From CALMEC01 sp963777565 (lineage in GTDB: Bacteria; Actinomycetota; Thermoleophilia; Miltoncostaeales; Miltoncostaeaceae): a stretch of 64,000 bases of DNA. Shown here piece after piece: positions 7,585 to 15,739 of this stretch. The notes under the pieces were generated by a model. The model did no database searches. It was given only the letters and a program-made list of their open reading frames with translations, and was not told the DNA's origin. Position numbers and translations under genes: made by a program. The DNA lies in contig CAVZQZ010000001.1 of assembly GCA_963777565.1 (NCBI GenBank), positions 93,789 to 157,788 of the forward strand. Direction: 5' to 3'. The number at the start of each line of letters is the position of its first letter. Within the stretch, counting starts at the first letter, position 1.

Positions 7585-10500
7585 CTACCGGACCCAGAGC
7601 TGGTCGAGCAGCGTCCACCAGACCGGGTGGTACTGGAAGTTGCCCACCCGGCTCCCCACGAAGTTGACCTTGCGCGGGGTCGCGTACCCGATCCAGGGCG
7701 GCCTGGTCGGTGAGGGCGCGGTCGATCCTCGCCCACAGCTCGTCCGCGGCGGCCGGGTCGGTCGCCTGGAGCGCGAGCGCCTCGTCCATCTGCCGGTCGA
7801 TCGCCGGGTCGCAGAAGCGCGCGGGATCGGGCGCGCCGCAGCGCAGCTGCTCGAAGAACGTCGACGGCGCCGGGTAGTCGATGGTCCACGCCGAGAGCCC
7901 CACCTGGACCGGCGCTCGTGCTCGGGCCCGTACGCGTCCGCCGCCATCCACTGCTCGACGGAGACCTCGCGCGGTGGCCCGGTACCCGAGCTGCCGCAGA
8001 CGCCCGGCGACGTACCGCGCCTCCTGGACGAACTCGGCGGGCGTCCGCACCACCACGGTCGGCGCCGGCGGTGCCCGAGCGCGCCACGAGGCGCCTGGCC
8101 TCCGCGAGGTCCGGGCCCGTGCCAGACCCCGTCTCCTCGCGGGTCACGGGTGTACGGGCAGTAGGGCTCGTAGGCGGGGAAGTTCGGGGGGAGCACCTGG
8201 CAGGTCGGCTGCCCGGCCCGCGGTCCGCCCCGGATGTCGGATGAGCGCCTCGCGGTCGATGGCGTAGGCCACCGCCCGGCGGGCGTCGAGCCGGTCGAAC
8301 GGCGGACGGGTGGTGTTGAGCGCGACGATGAAGGTTGCGGCGAGCGGGGCGACGTGCAGCCGGCCCGGGTACCGGACGGCGAGCCGCTCGACCTCCGCCG
8401 GCGGGATCCGGCCGAGCACGGACACGTCGAGATCGACCCTGCTCGATCGCCGTCACCGCGCCCCGCTCGCCGCCGCCGTCAGGAGGATCTCGTCCGGGTA
8501 GCCGTCCGGGCGGGCGGCGCGGGACCACTCCCGGAAGTTGGGGTTCCTGACGAACCTCACCTCGCGCCCGGGCCGGTGGCTCGCGATGACGTAGGGACCG
8601 GTCGCCGGCAGTCCCCGGCCGGTCGCCTCCGTGGGCGGGGCCGAGGGCGCGACGGCGTGAGCGAAGGGAAGCGCGAGGCTGTAGATCAGGTTGGGGTCCG
8701 GCCGGGTCAGGTGGATCGTGACGGTGTTCGCCGCCGCGTCGGCGACGATCCCGCGCGAGAGGTCGCACTTCGGCGGGGCGCCTGCGGCATGCGGAGGCCC
8801 CGACGATCACGTCGTAGTACGGCGACCTCTCCCGACCCGAGCCGGTAGAAGCGCTCGATCGCCCTGCGGATGTCGTCGGGGCCGACGGTCTCGCCGGTGG
8901 AGTAGCGCACCCCCGGGCGAAGCTGGAACGTGTAGGTCCGCCCGCCGTCGGTCGGGGTGGGAATCGAGACCGCGAGGTCCGGTACGACGGCGGCCCCCTC
9001 GGTTCCGCCGACGCGCCGGAATGCGGTCAGGCCGTCCCCGGTGAGGTTGAGCATCGAGACAAGCGAGTAGTCGAACTGGTCGATCGAGTCGATCGCGGGG
9101 TTCGACACGCGGAGCGTGCCTCCCCGGTGCGCAGCCGACGCGTCGCGCGCGGCGACCCAGAGGCGGCGTCCGTCGATCGCGAGGCCGGCGGGGCGCTGCC
9201 CGGTCTCGATCGTCTCGACGACGGTGTTGGTGCGCGGGTCGATCCTCATCACGGTCCCGCCGAGCTCGTTGGCGACCCAGACGCCGTCGTCGCCGACCGC
9301 CAGGCTCCCCGGGCCGTCGCCCACGGTGACGGCGGCCACCACCGCGTTGGTGGCCGGGTCGATGCGCGAGACGGTGCCGTCGAGCGTGTTCGCGACCCAC
9401 ACGGCGCCGCGGCCCACCTGAATCGGGCCCGGGGAGTTCCCGACCGGGATGCGCTGCTGGACGCGACCGGTGGCCGGGTCGATGCGCGAGACGCTGGCGT
9501 CGGTCTCGTTGGTCGCCCAGACGGCGCCGACCCCGGCGGCGATGCCGATCGGCGATCCGCCCACCGGGACGGTCCACACCTTTCGCCCGGAGAGCGGGTC
9601 GATCCGGGTGACGGAGCGGGCATAGCGGCCCGCCACCCAGACGGCACCCTCGCCGTAGGCGACACCGCGCGGGCCATTGGGGAGCGGGACGGTCTGGATG
9701 ATCGCGTTGGTCTCCGGGCTGATGCGGAGGAGCTTCCCCTCGAGACCGCTCGTCGCCCACACCGAGCCGCCTCCGGCCGCGACCCCGTCGGGGCCGCCTC
9801 CGAGGGGGACGGTCTGGACCACCGCGCCCTTCTCCGGGTCGATGCGCCGCACCGCCCCGCCCGAGACGTCGCCGACCCAGACGGCGTCGTCGGTCAGCGC
9901 GAGCTGGGATGGGCGGCCTCCGACCTCGATGGGGGTCGCCGGCACGTCCGCCCGCGGAGTCGATGGCGACCACCGAGTCCCCGGGAATCACGGGGCGCCC
10001 GTCGCCGCCTCCGCGTGCCCCGAGCCAGATCCCGATTGCGGCGGCCGCCGCGAGCACGGCGGCGCCGGCGCCGATCAGCGTCCGTCTCGTACGTCGCGGC
10101 GGAATGGGGGATCGCGCGATGGGCTCCGTCCGTGACGGCGCGGCGGGAGCCGGCATGAGGGTGGGGTCCTGGTTGAGGATGCGCCGCTCCAGCTCGCGGA
10201 GGGCGCGCCCGGGCTCGATGCCGAGCTCGTCGGCCAGGGCGCGCCGGCCGGCGGAGTACCGCTCGAGCGCCTCGGCCTGGCGGCCGCTTCCGTACAGCGC
10301 GACCATGAGCTGGCCACGGAGCCGCTCGCGCAGCGGATGCTCGGAGACGAGGGCCTCCAGCTCGCCCACCAGATCGGCGTGACGTCCGAGTTGAAGGTCG
10401 GCCTCGATCCGGTCCTCGACGCAGGCGAGACGCCGCTCCTCGAGGCGCGCGATCTCGCGCTGAGCGAACGGCTCGTAGGTGAAATCGGCGAGCGGCGGGC

Positions 10501-10912
10501 CGCGCCAGAGCGCCAGGGCCTCGCGGAGCGTCGCGGCCGCGCCGGCGGCATCACCCGCTGCGAGCGCCAACCGGCCGGAGGCCGACAGCGCCTCGAACCG
10601 GTCGAGATCGAGTTGCCCGGCCGCGACGTGCAGGAGATAGCCGGGCGCGCGAGTCTCGATCGCTCCGTTGGCGGCGCCGTTGGTCGTGACGGCCCGCCGC
10701 AGCTGGGAGACGTACACCTGCACCGTCTGGCGTGCCGTCGGCGGAGGGGCCTCGCCCCACAGCTGGTCGATCAGCCGGTCGGTCGAGATGACCTCGTTGG
10801 GGCGGAGCAGGAGGATCGCCAGCAGTGCCCGCTGCTTGAGTCCGCCGAGCGCAACTGCCCGATCGTCGTCGAGGACCTCCAACGGCCCCAGGATCCGGAA
10901 CGTGGCGGACAT
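7585..10912 (-). CDS. membrane-tethered SARP/BTAD regulator fused to beta-propeller and family-5 solute-binding domain (frameshifted)
   Basis: One polypeptide of about 1,100 residues, broken here by roughly eight or more single-base indels (near 9950, 8830, 8430, 8210, 8120 and several between 8000 and 7690). Order: winged-helix DNA-binding domain (about 1-95, FRILGPLEVLDDDRAVALGG), BTAD helical domain (about 100-245), a Pro/Arg linker, one transmembrane helix (about 290-312, LIGAGAAVLAAAAAIGIWLG), seven YVTN-type propeller blades (AVWVAN...RIDP, about 42 residues each, encoded 9950-9150), then an extracellular family-5 peptide/nickel-type binding domain from RGGTLRVSNPAIDSIDQFDY to FQYHPVWWTLLDQLWVR. 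The topology puts the DNA-binding half inside and the propeller and binding domain outside. No ABC permease or ATPase lies nearby, so sensing rather than import is likely. ATG at 10912. Divergent from the small exported protein at 11067. Confidence 0.88.
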
Positions 10913-10981
10913 TGATCCTCCCGCGGCGAACGTACCACGCCTCCTGACAGGCGTATAGCCATTCTGCAGGATCGAACGTCC

Positions 10982-11021
10982 GTTTGGCGCCCATTTGGCG
11001 CCGGTTTAGCGATGGTTTGGC
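10982..11021 (+). promoter_or_regulatory. four heptad direct repeats at 11-bp pitch (candidate SARP operator)
   Basis: Four near-identical heptamers sit exactly 11 bp apart on the plus strand: GTTTGGC (10982), ATTTGGC (10993), GTTTAGC (11004) and GTTTGGC (11015). Direct heptamers at 11- or 22-bp spacing are the known binding-site form of SARP-family activators. The array lies between the divergent SARP fusion gene (ATG 10912) and the small exported protein (ATG 11067), 45 bp before the latter, where an activator would stand upstream of a promoter. The spacing is seen directly; binding is inferred. Confidence 0.75.
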
Positions 11022-11066
11022 CGGGCTCGGGAGCGTCGGCGCGCAGGTCAACCCGAAGGAGGAGAC

Positions 11067-11348
11067 ATGAACCGCGCACATCGTCGGATCGCCATCGCCC
11101 TCGCGGTCGCCGCACTCGCACCAGGGGTGGCACAGGCCAGCGTCCCGCACGAACCCGGCGCCGAGTCCACCGGCGCCCAGGGCACCGTGCTGCTCCAACC
11201 GAGGCCGATCGTCGTCGAGGGACAGACCGGCTTCGACTGGACGGACGCCGGTGTCGGCTTCGCGACCGCGGCGGGTCTGGCATTGCTCGGGGCCGGCTCG
11301 ATCCTCACCGTTCGCTGGCATCGGCACATCGGTTCGCCGGCCCATTGA
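11067..11348 (+). CDS. small exported, C-terminally membrane-anchored protein
   Basis: 93 residues, unrecognised function. Seen: a signal peptide (about 1-24, basic start MNRAHRR, hydrophobic core, likely cleavage after VAQA), a short polar stretch, then GFDWTDAGVGFATAAGL leading into one transmembrane helix (about 66-84) and a short basic tail RWHRHIGSPAH. The mature protein would have its N-terminus outside. A strong ribosome-binding site AAGGAGGAG precedes the ATG by a few bases. The four 11-bp heptads upstream make it the obvious target of the divergent SARP fusion. It is followed by 108 bp before scpA. Small proteins of this build occur in several actinobacteria, as far as I recall; no role is known to me. 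Confidence 0.8.
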   Translation: MNRAHRRIAIALAVAALAPGVAQASVPHEPGAESTGAQGTVLLQPRPIVVEGQTGFDWTDAGVGFATAAGLALLGAGSILTVRWHRHIGSPAH

Positions 11349-11443
11349 TCGGTGGACCGGGCGAGGGGGAGCGAGCGTTTCGGCTCGCTCCCGTCGCGCG
11401 AGCCGGACGCCGGTGGACCGCGAACGCTCGCCGGGGCCGACGG

Positions 11444-11456
11444 TATGCTCGCCTCG
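11444..11456 (+). promoter_or_regulatory. -10 element of scpA (leaderless)
   Basis: TATGCT at 11444-11449 is followed by seven bases and ATG 11457, with no ribosome-binding site. This supports ATG 11457 over the in-frame ATG 11445, which would lie inside the -10 hexamer. Confidence 0.5.
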
Positions 11457-12170
11457 ATGGCGGTGGCAGATCCACTTCAGCAGGATGTCGAGCTCGACCT
11501 GTTCCAGGGCCCGTTCGATCTCCTGCTCACCCTCGTGATCCGCGAGGAGGTCGACCTCTTCGAGCTCCCGCTCGCCGAGCTCATCCACGCCGCCCTCGGC
11601 GAGCATGCGGGCGAACGATGGGACGCGGCGACGACCAGCGAGCTGGTGGTGGTGCTCGCGGCCGTGGCCGAGCTCAAAGCGCGGCGGCTTCTGGGCGAGC
11701 CCGAGGAGGACGAGCCCGATTCGGACGCTGCGGAGGCGCGCGAGCGCCTGGTCGCCCGGCTCATCGCGTACGCGCCGTTCCAGGCCGCCGCCGCGTGGCT
11801 CGCGCGGCAGGCCGAGGCGAGCGCGGGCCATCGCTACCGGCGCGTCCCGCTCGAGCTTGGACCGGCGCCACCGCCGCCCCCGGGCGACGCGCACGAGCTG
11901 CTCGTGGCGCTGCAGCGGATGCTCAACGCGCGGCCCGAGCCGTCGCTCGCCCACATGGGCGCCGCGCGGGTCAGCATGCCCGAGCTCCTCGGGCGGCTCA
12001 ATCAGGCACTCGCCGCCGGGCGTGAGGTGAGCTTCGACGCGGTGGTCGAGGGACGGGGGCGGCTGGAGGAGGCCCTCACGCTCGTCGCGGCCCTCGAGCT
12101 CGCTCGTCGTGGCGAGGTGCGCCTCGCGCAGGCCGTGCCGTTCGGCGACATCACCATCGCGCGACGATGA
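11457..12170 (+). CDS. scpA: segregation and condensation protein A
   Basis: Kleisin subunit of the SMC-ScpAB condensin that organises and segregates the chromosome. 237 residues. Seen: the N-terminal SMC-neck-binding segment VELDLFQGPFDLLLTLVIREEVDL, the helical ELVVVLAAVAELKARRLLGEPEED, a variable linker with a Pro run, and a C-terminal winged helix (LGRLNQALAAGREVSFDAVV, VAALELARRGEVRLAQ) that contacts the SMC head. Overlaps scpB by four bases (ATGA). Smc itself is encoded at 51476 in this window. Starts an operon scpA-scpB-rluB-aroH in which every junction overlaps. Confidence 0.95.
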   Translation: MAVADPLQQDVELDLFQGPFDLLLTLVIREEVDLFELPLAELIHAALGEHAGERWDAATTSELVVVLAAVAELKARRLLGEPEEDEPDSDAAEARERLVARLIAYAPFQAAAAWLARQAEASAGHRYRRVPLELGPAPPPPPGDAHELLVALQRMLNARPEPSLAHMGAARVSMPELLGRLNQALAAGREVSFDAVVEGRGRLEEALTLVAALELARRGEVRLAQAVPFGDITIARR

Positions 12171-12784
12171 CGTCGACGGCCCGGAAGGTCGAGGCGTTGC
12201 TGTTCCTGAGCCCGGAGCCGCTCGCGGTGGAGGTGCTCGCCGAGCTCGTGGAGGTCGAGGTGGGCGAGGTCCACGAGGCCCTCGCCGAGCTCGATGCACG
12301 CCACGACGAGGACAGCGGACTTCAGGTCGCCGAGGTCGCCGGGGGCTACACGCTCCGCACCCGGGCCGATCTCGAAGACGTCTGCGACCGGCTCCGCCAG
12401 CGGCCTCCCGAGGATCGACTCTCGCCGGCGGCCCTCGAGACGCTCGCGGTGGTCGCCTACCTCGAGCCGGTCAGCCGGCCCGACATCGGCCGCCTGCGCG
12501 GCGTGTCGGTCGACTCCACCGTCGCGAACCTCGTCGAGCGAGGGCTGCTCGAGGAGGCCGGGCGAGCCGCGTCGACCGGGGCGATGCGCTATCGCACCAC
12601 CCGGGCGTTCCAGGAGCGCTTCGGCCTTGCGAGCAGCGACGACCTCCCGCCGATCGACCGCTTCGAGCTCAGCGGTCCGCAGGCGGAGGAGCTCCGCCGC
12701 CGCCTCGTCGACGCGGGGCATCTCGGACCGCCGGGACCGGTGCCCCTGCAGGAAGTTCCGGCACCCGCGCCAGACGACGCATGA
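12167..12784 (+). CDS. scpB: segregation and condensation protein B
   Basis: Dimeric winged-helix partner of ScpA in condensin, 205 residues. Seen: first winged helix from KVEALLFLSPEPLAVEVLAEL, the strand-turn GLQVAEVAGGYTLRT, and the second winged helix LSPAALETLAVVAYLEPVSRPDIGRLRGV typical of ScpB. The C-terminal 45 residues are Pro/Ala-rich and unconserved. ATG overlaps the scpA stop by four bases and its own stop overlaps rluB in the same way, implying translational coupling. Confidence 0.95.
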   Translation: MTSTARKVEALLFLSPEPLAVEVLAELVEVEVGEVHEALAELDARHDEDSGLQVAEVAGGYTLRTRADLEDVCDRLRQRPPEDRLSPAALETLAVVAYLEPVSRPDIGRLRGVSVDSTVANLVERGLLEEAGRAASTGAMRYRTTRAFQERFGLASSDDLPPIDRFELSGPQAEELRRRLVDAGHLGPPGPVPLQEVPAPAPDDA

Positions 12785-13494
12785 GGGTGCAGCGTGCCCT
12801 CGCCCTTGCCGGGGTCGCGAGCCGCCGGGCCGCCGAGCGGCTCGTCGAAGAGGGCCGGGTGCGGGTCAACGGCGAGCTCGCGCACATCGGCCAGGACGTC
12901 GGCGAGGCCGACGAGATCACCGTGGACGGCCGCCGGGTTGCGGCGGAGACCGCCTCGACCTACCTGCTCAACAAGCGCATGGGCACCGTCTCGACCGTGA
13001 GCGACCCCGAAGGCCGCCCCACCGTGCTCGTCGGGTTGCCGTCGGATGTGCGCCTCTACCCGGTCGGCCGGCTCGACATCAACACCACCGGGGCGCTCCT
13101 CATCACGAACGACGGCGATCTCGCGCACCGGCTGATGCACCCGCGCTACCGCGTGCCGAAGGTGTACGACACCCTGGTGGAGGGTCGCGTGTCCGCCGAG
13201 GCGATCCGGCGGCTACGCAGGGGTGTCGAGCTCGAGGACTGTGTCACGAGCCCGGCGACGGTGGAGCGCATGGATCGCCTCCATCCCGGTGGCACCTGGC
13301 TGCAGATCGAGATCGCGGAGGGGCGCAACCGGCAGGTGCGCCGGATGTGCGAGGCGGTCGGGCATCCGGTCATCAAGCTGCACCGCTCGCGCTACGCGGG
13401 GATCACCCTGGGCCGGCTGCGCCCCGGCGAGTGGCGACCCCTCAGCACCGACGAGCTGCGTCGGCTCGGCCGGCTGGTGGAGCTCGACCGATGA
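12781..13494 (+). CDS. rluB: pseudouridine synthase, RluB/RsuA type
   Basis: Isomerises uridine to pseudouridine in rRNA; B-type enzymes act on the 23S peptidyl-transferase region. 237 residues. Seen: N-terminal S4 RNA-binding domain (RVQRALALAGVASRRAAERLVEEGRV, cut short here; about 1-60) and the catalytic domain with the conserved Asp in YPVGRLDINTTGALLITND, then GRNRQVRRMCEAVGHPVIKL. Position behind scpB is the common actinobacterial and firmicute order, which supports RluB over RsuA. ATGA overlaps on both sides. Confidence 0.93.
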   Translation: MRVQRALALAGVASRRAAERLVEEGRVRVNGELAHIGQDVGEADEITVDGRRVAAETASTYLLNKRMGTVSTVSDPEGRPTVLVGLPSDVRLYPVGRLDINTTGALLITNDGDLAHRLMHPRYRVPKVYDTLVEGRVSAEAIRRLRRGVELEDCVTSPATVERMDRLHPGGTWLQIEIAEGRNRQVRRMCEAVGHPVIKLHRSRYAGITLGRLRPGEWRPLSTDELRRLGRLVELDR

Positions 13495-13859
13495 GCGACG
13501 TGCGGCTGCGTGCGATCCGCGGGGCGATCAGCGTCCCGCGGGACACCAGCGAGGAGATCCGCCGGTGCACCACCGAGCTGCTCGAGGCGATCCTCGAGCG
13601 CAACGGCCTGGTGAGCGACGACCTCGTGTCGATCATCTTCACCACCACCCACGACCTCGTATCGGACTTCCCGGCGGTCGCGGCCCGGGAGATCGGGCTT
13701 TCGAACGTCCCGCTGCTGTGCACCCAGGAGATCCCGGTGGTCGGTTCGATGCCGCGATGCGTGCGGGTCCTGGTTCACTGCTATCCGCCCGAGGACCGGG
13801 CGATCCGCCATGTGTACCTGCGCGAGGCCCGGCAGCTTCGGATGGATCTGCCCGAGTAG
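13491..13859 (+). CDS. aroH: chorismate mutase, AroH class
   Basis: Converts chorismate to prephenate, the branch point to Phe and Tyr. 122 residues, the length of the Bacillus-type trimeric AroH enzyme. Seen: active-site Arg in RLRAIRGAISVPRDT, SIIFTTTHDLVSDFPAVAAR, the Cys/Glu pair in LLCTQEIPVVGSMPRCVRVL whose Arg matches the transition-state-binding Arg90, and the C-terminal HVYLREARQLR with the pocket Tyr/Arg. ATG overlaps the rluB stop by four bases. The next aromatic genes (hisC, aroF, tyrA) resume at 16600 after three unrelated genes. Confidence 0.95.
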   Translation: MSDVRLRAIRGAISVPRDTSEEIRRCTTELLEAILERNGLVSDDLVSIIFTTTHDLVSDFPAVAAREIGLSNVPLLCTQEIPVVGSMPRCVRVLVHCYPPEDRAIRHVYLREARQLRMDLPE

Positions 13860-13900
13860 CGGCCGCGCCTTCACCGCTCGACCGGTTCGGGCCGGAGGGC

Positions 13901-13913
13901 TACGCTGGATCAT
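13901..13913 (+). promoter_or_regulatory. -10 element of DUF1361 gene (leaderless)
   Basis: TACGCT at 13901-13906, then seven bases, then GTG 13914. No ribosome-binding site precedes the start, so a leaderless mRNA is likely. Confidence 0.5.
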
Positions 13914-14588
13914 GTGAACCCCCATCCGGCACGGGCACGGCGCCTCATCCTGGTTGCGCTTGCGCTCGCATCGGCGTTCTGCGTGGCCATGATCCTGGCC
14001 CGGCCGGTGCTCTCCGGCGAGGTGTACCACCGGTACCTGGTGTGGAATCTGTTCTTGGCGTGGATCCCGTTCGTGCTGGCGCTCGTGATCTACGACCGGG
14101 CGAAGCGCGTCCGGCTCGACGTGTGGCAGGTGGCGCTGTTCGGCGCCTGGCTGGTGTTCCTCCCGAATGCGCCGTACATCGTCACCGACCTGATCCACTT
14201 CCGCGAACGGGCGGTGTCGCCGGTCTGGTTCGATGCGGTGACGTACCTGTCGTTCGCCTGGACGGGGATGCTGCTCGGACTGGTGGCCCTGTATCTCGTC
14301 CATTGCGCGGTGCGGACATGGTTCGGCGCCGGGGTGGGGTGGGTCGTGGTGGTCGCGACGAGCGTGCTGTCGGGCCTTGGGATCTACCTTGGCAGATTCC
14401 TCCGCTGGAACAGCTGGGACGTGCTCGCGAACCCGTCGGCGCTCCTGGGCGACCTCGCCGCGATCATCCGTGACCCGATCGGGAAGCCCCTCGCCGTGAC
14501 GGTGCTGTTCACGGCATTCATCGGCGTGGCCTACCTCGCGATGTACGCGCTCGCGGAGCTGCGCGCCGACTCCAGCCGCCGAGCCTGA
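13914..14588 (+). CDS. DUF1361 polytopic membrane protein
   Basis: 224 residues with about seven predicted transmembrane segments. The DUF1361 signatures are clear: YLVWNLFLAWIPFVLALVI, GAWLVFLPNAPYIVTDLIHF and GIYLGRFLRWNSWDVL. The repeated polar residues inside membrane segments (Asn, Asp, Arg) suggest a transport or enzymatic pocket, but the family has no assigned function known to me. GTG start selected from the -10 spacing at 13901. Not obviously linked to its neighbours; it opens a short accessory block between aroH and hisC. Confidence 0.88.
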   Translation: MNPHPARARRLILVALALASAFCVAMILARPVLSGEVYHRYLVWNLFLAWIPFVLALVIYDRAKRVRLDVWQVALFGAWLVFLPNAPYIVTDLIHFRERAVSPVWFDAVTYLSFAWTGMLLGLVALYLVHCAVRTWFGAGVGWVVVVATSVLSGLGIYLGRFLRWNSWDVLANPSALLGDLAAIIRDPIGKPLAVTVLFTAFIGVAYLAMYALAELRADSSRRA

Positions 14589-14769
14589 CGTCCCGGTCCC
14601 GGCGTCACACCTCCGCAGCGGGTGAAGCACGCCTGAGTCCGGCGCCTTGACGATCGTGAGACGAGCGGCGAGGGTGGGTCTTCGCTGCGGCGAATGGGTG
14701 CCGCATCCTCGACACGAGACAGGTGCGTCGTCGCTCGCGGCCTCTGATCCCGAATGGGGGAGCGACCAG

Positions 14770-15603
14770 GTGGAGCCTGAACCACGAGACCCCGACTTTC
14801 GGACGCGCCAGTCACGCGCATGGGGCGGTCCCGCCGCCGGCTATCACGCGATTGCTCAGGAGGTGCAGCCGCTCGCGGAGCGCCTCTTGGACGTCGTGGG
14901 CATCGCCCTGGACGACGAGGTTCTCGACGCGGCCGCCGGCACGGGGATCACGGCGATGTCGGCTGCACGCCGTGGTGCACGGGTTACCGCACTGGACTTC
15001 GCCGCCCCATTGTTGGAGGCGGGCCGGGTCATCGCCGAACGTGGACTTCACATCGAGGGCATCGAATGGGTGGAGGGCGACGTCGAGCAGATGCCGTTCC
15101 CAGACGCCAGGTTCGACGCGGTGGTGTCGACGGTGGGGGTGATCTTTGCGTCCGATCATCGCCGCGTCGCCCGAGAACTGCGACGCGTCCTACGCCTACG
15201 GGGTCGGCTGGGTCTGGCGTGCGCGAAACCCGAGGGGACTGTGGGCAAGCTCAACGCCGTCCGTAGCCGCTTTGTCCCCCTGCCGACGGGCGTCGCGCAG
15301 CCTCACGACTGGGGCAGACCCGACTACGCGCTTGACCTGCTCGCCGCCGCCGGTTTCGGGGACATCGAGTGCCAGGACGCGTGGTTCCCGATCGTTGCCG
15401 GCTCGCCCGAAGAAGCCCGTGACCGATGGATCTCCGGTTTCGGACCGATGCGTCAGACGTACGCCGGGCTGACTGACCGTGACCGCGAGCGGCTGCGGGC
15501 CGATCTACTCGAACTCTTCCAGGAGTTCGCGATCGAGGGGCTGGGCATGGTCATGCCTCGGGAAGCCCTGCTCGTGAGTGCCACCGCCGAGGCGGGCGCG
15601 TGA
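14770..15603 (+). CDS. class I SAM-dependent methyltransferase
   Basis: About 277 residues from GTG 14770, which has GGGGGAG about seven bases upstream; the frame is open back to 14647, so a longer form is possible. Rossmann-type fold of the UbiE/Methyltransf_11 kind: motif I as LDAAAGTGITAMSAARRGARV, VTALDFAAPLLEAGR, EQMPFPDARFDAVVSTVG and a downstream LRRVLRLRGRLGLACAKPEG. The C-terminal 90 residues are family-variable. Third codon positions contain clearly more A and T (cca, cga, ttt, tca, att) than the genes around it, which hints at acquisition from elsewhere. Substrate unknown. Confidence 0.85.
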   Translation: MEPEPRDPDFRTRQSRAWGGPAAGYHAIAQEVQPLAERLLDVVGIALDDEVLDAAAGTGITAMSAARRGARVTALDFAAPLLEAGRVIAERGLHIEGIEWVEGDVEQMPFPDARFDAVVSTVGVIFASDHRRVARELRRVLRLRGRLGLACAKPEGTVGKLNAVRSRFVPLPTGVAQPHDWGRPDYALDLLAAAGFGDIECQDAWFPIVAGSPEEARDRWISGFGPMRQTYAGLTDRDRERLRADLLELFQEFAIEGLGMVMPREALLVSATAEAGA

Positions 15604-15626
15604 GCCCGGGCTCAACCATCCCGGGC
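15604..15626 (+). terminator. hairpin after methyltransferase gene
   Basis: GCCCGGG (15604-15610) and CCCGGGC (15620-15626) form a perfect 7-bp stem with a nine-base loop immediately after the TGA at 15601-15603. There is no U-run, as is usual in very GC-rich genomes, so the terminator role is inferred. Confidence 0.5.
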
Positions 15627-15711
15627 GATGAACGATCGCCCCAACGCGCGGCACCGTCCCGGGCGCCGAACACTGCTCGTCGCCCGGGACGCGCTGAACC
15701 GACTCGCCGGC

Positions 15712-15738
15712 CGCTCCCGTGCGAGGCGGCCGGGAGCG
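15712..15738 (-). terminator. hairpin after peroxiredoxin gene
   Basis: CGCTCCCG (15712-15719) pairs with CGGGAGCG (15731-15738), one base beyond the peroxiredoxin TAA on the minus strand. The stem is perfect over 8 bp. There is no U-tract. Confidence 0.55.
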
Positions 15739-15739
15739 A

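Noticed and set aside
7400..9960. Programmed ribosomal frameshifting in trpS and the SARP fusion
   Set aside because: The shifts lack slippery heptamers or downstream structures, occur several times per gene, and are shared by many housekeeping genes; sequence error explains them better.
14647..14769. N-terminal extension of the methyltransferase from 14647
   Set aside because: The extra 41 codons show no conserved features, whereas GTG 14770 has a good ribosome-binding site just before the fold begins.
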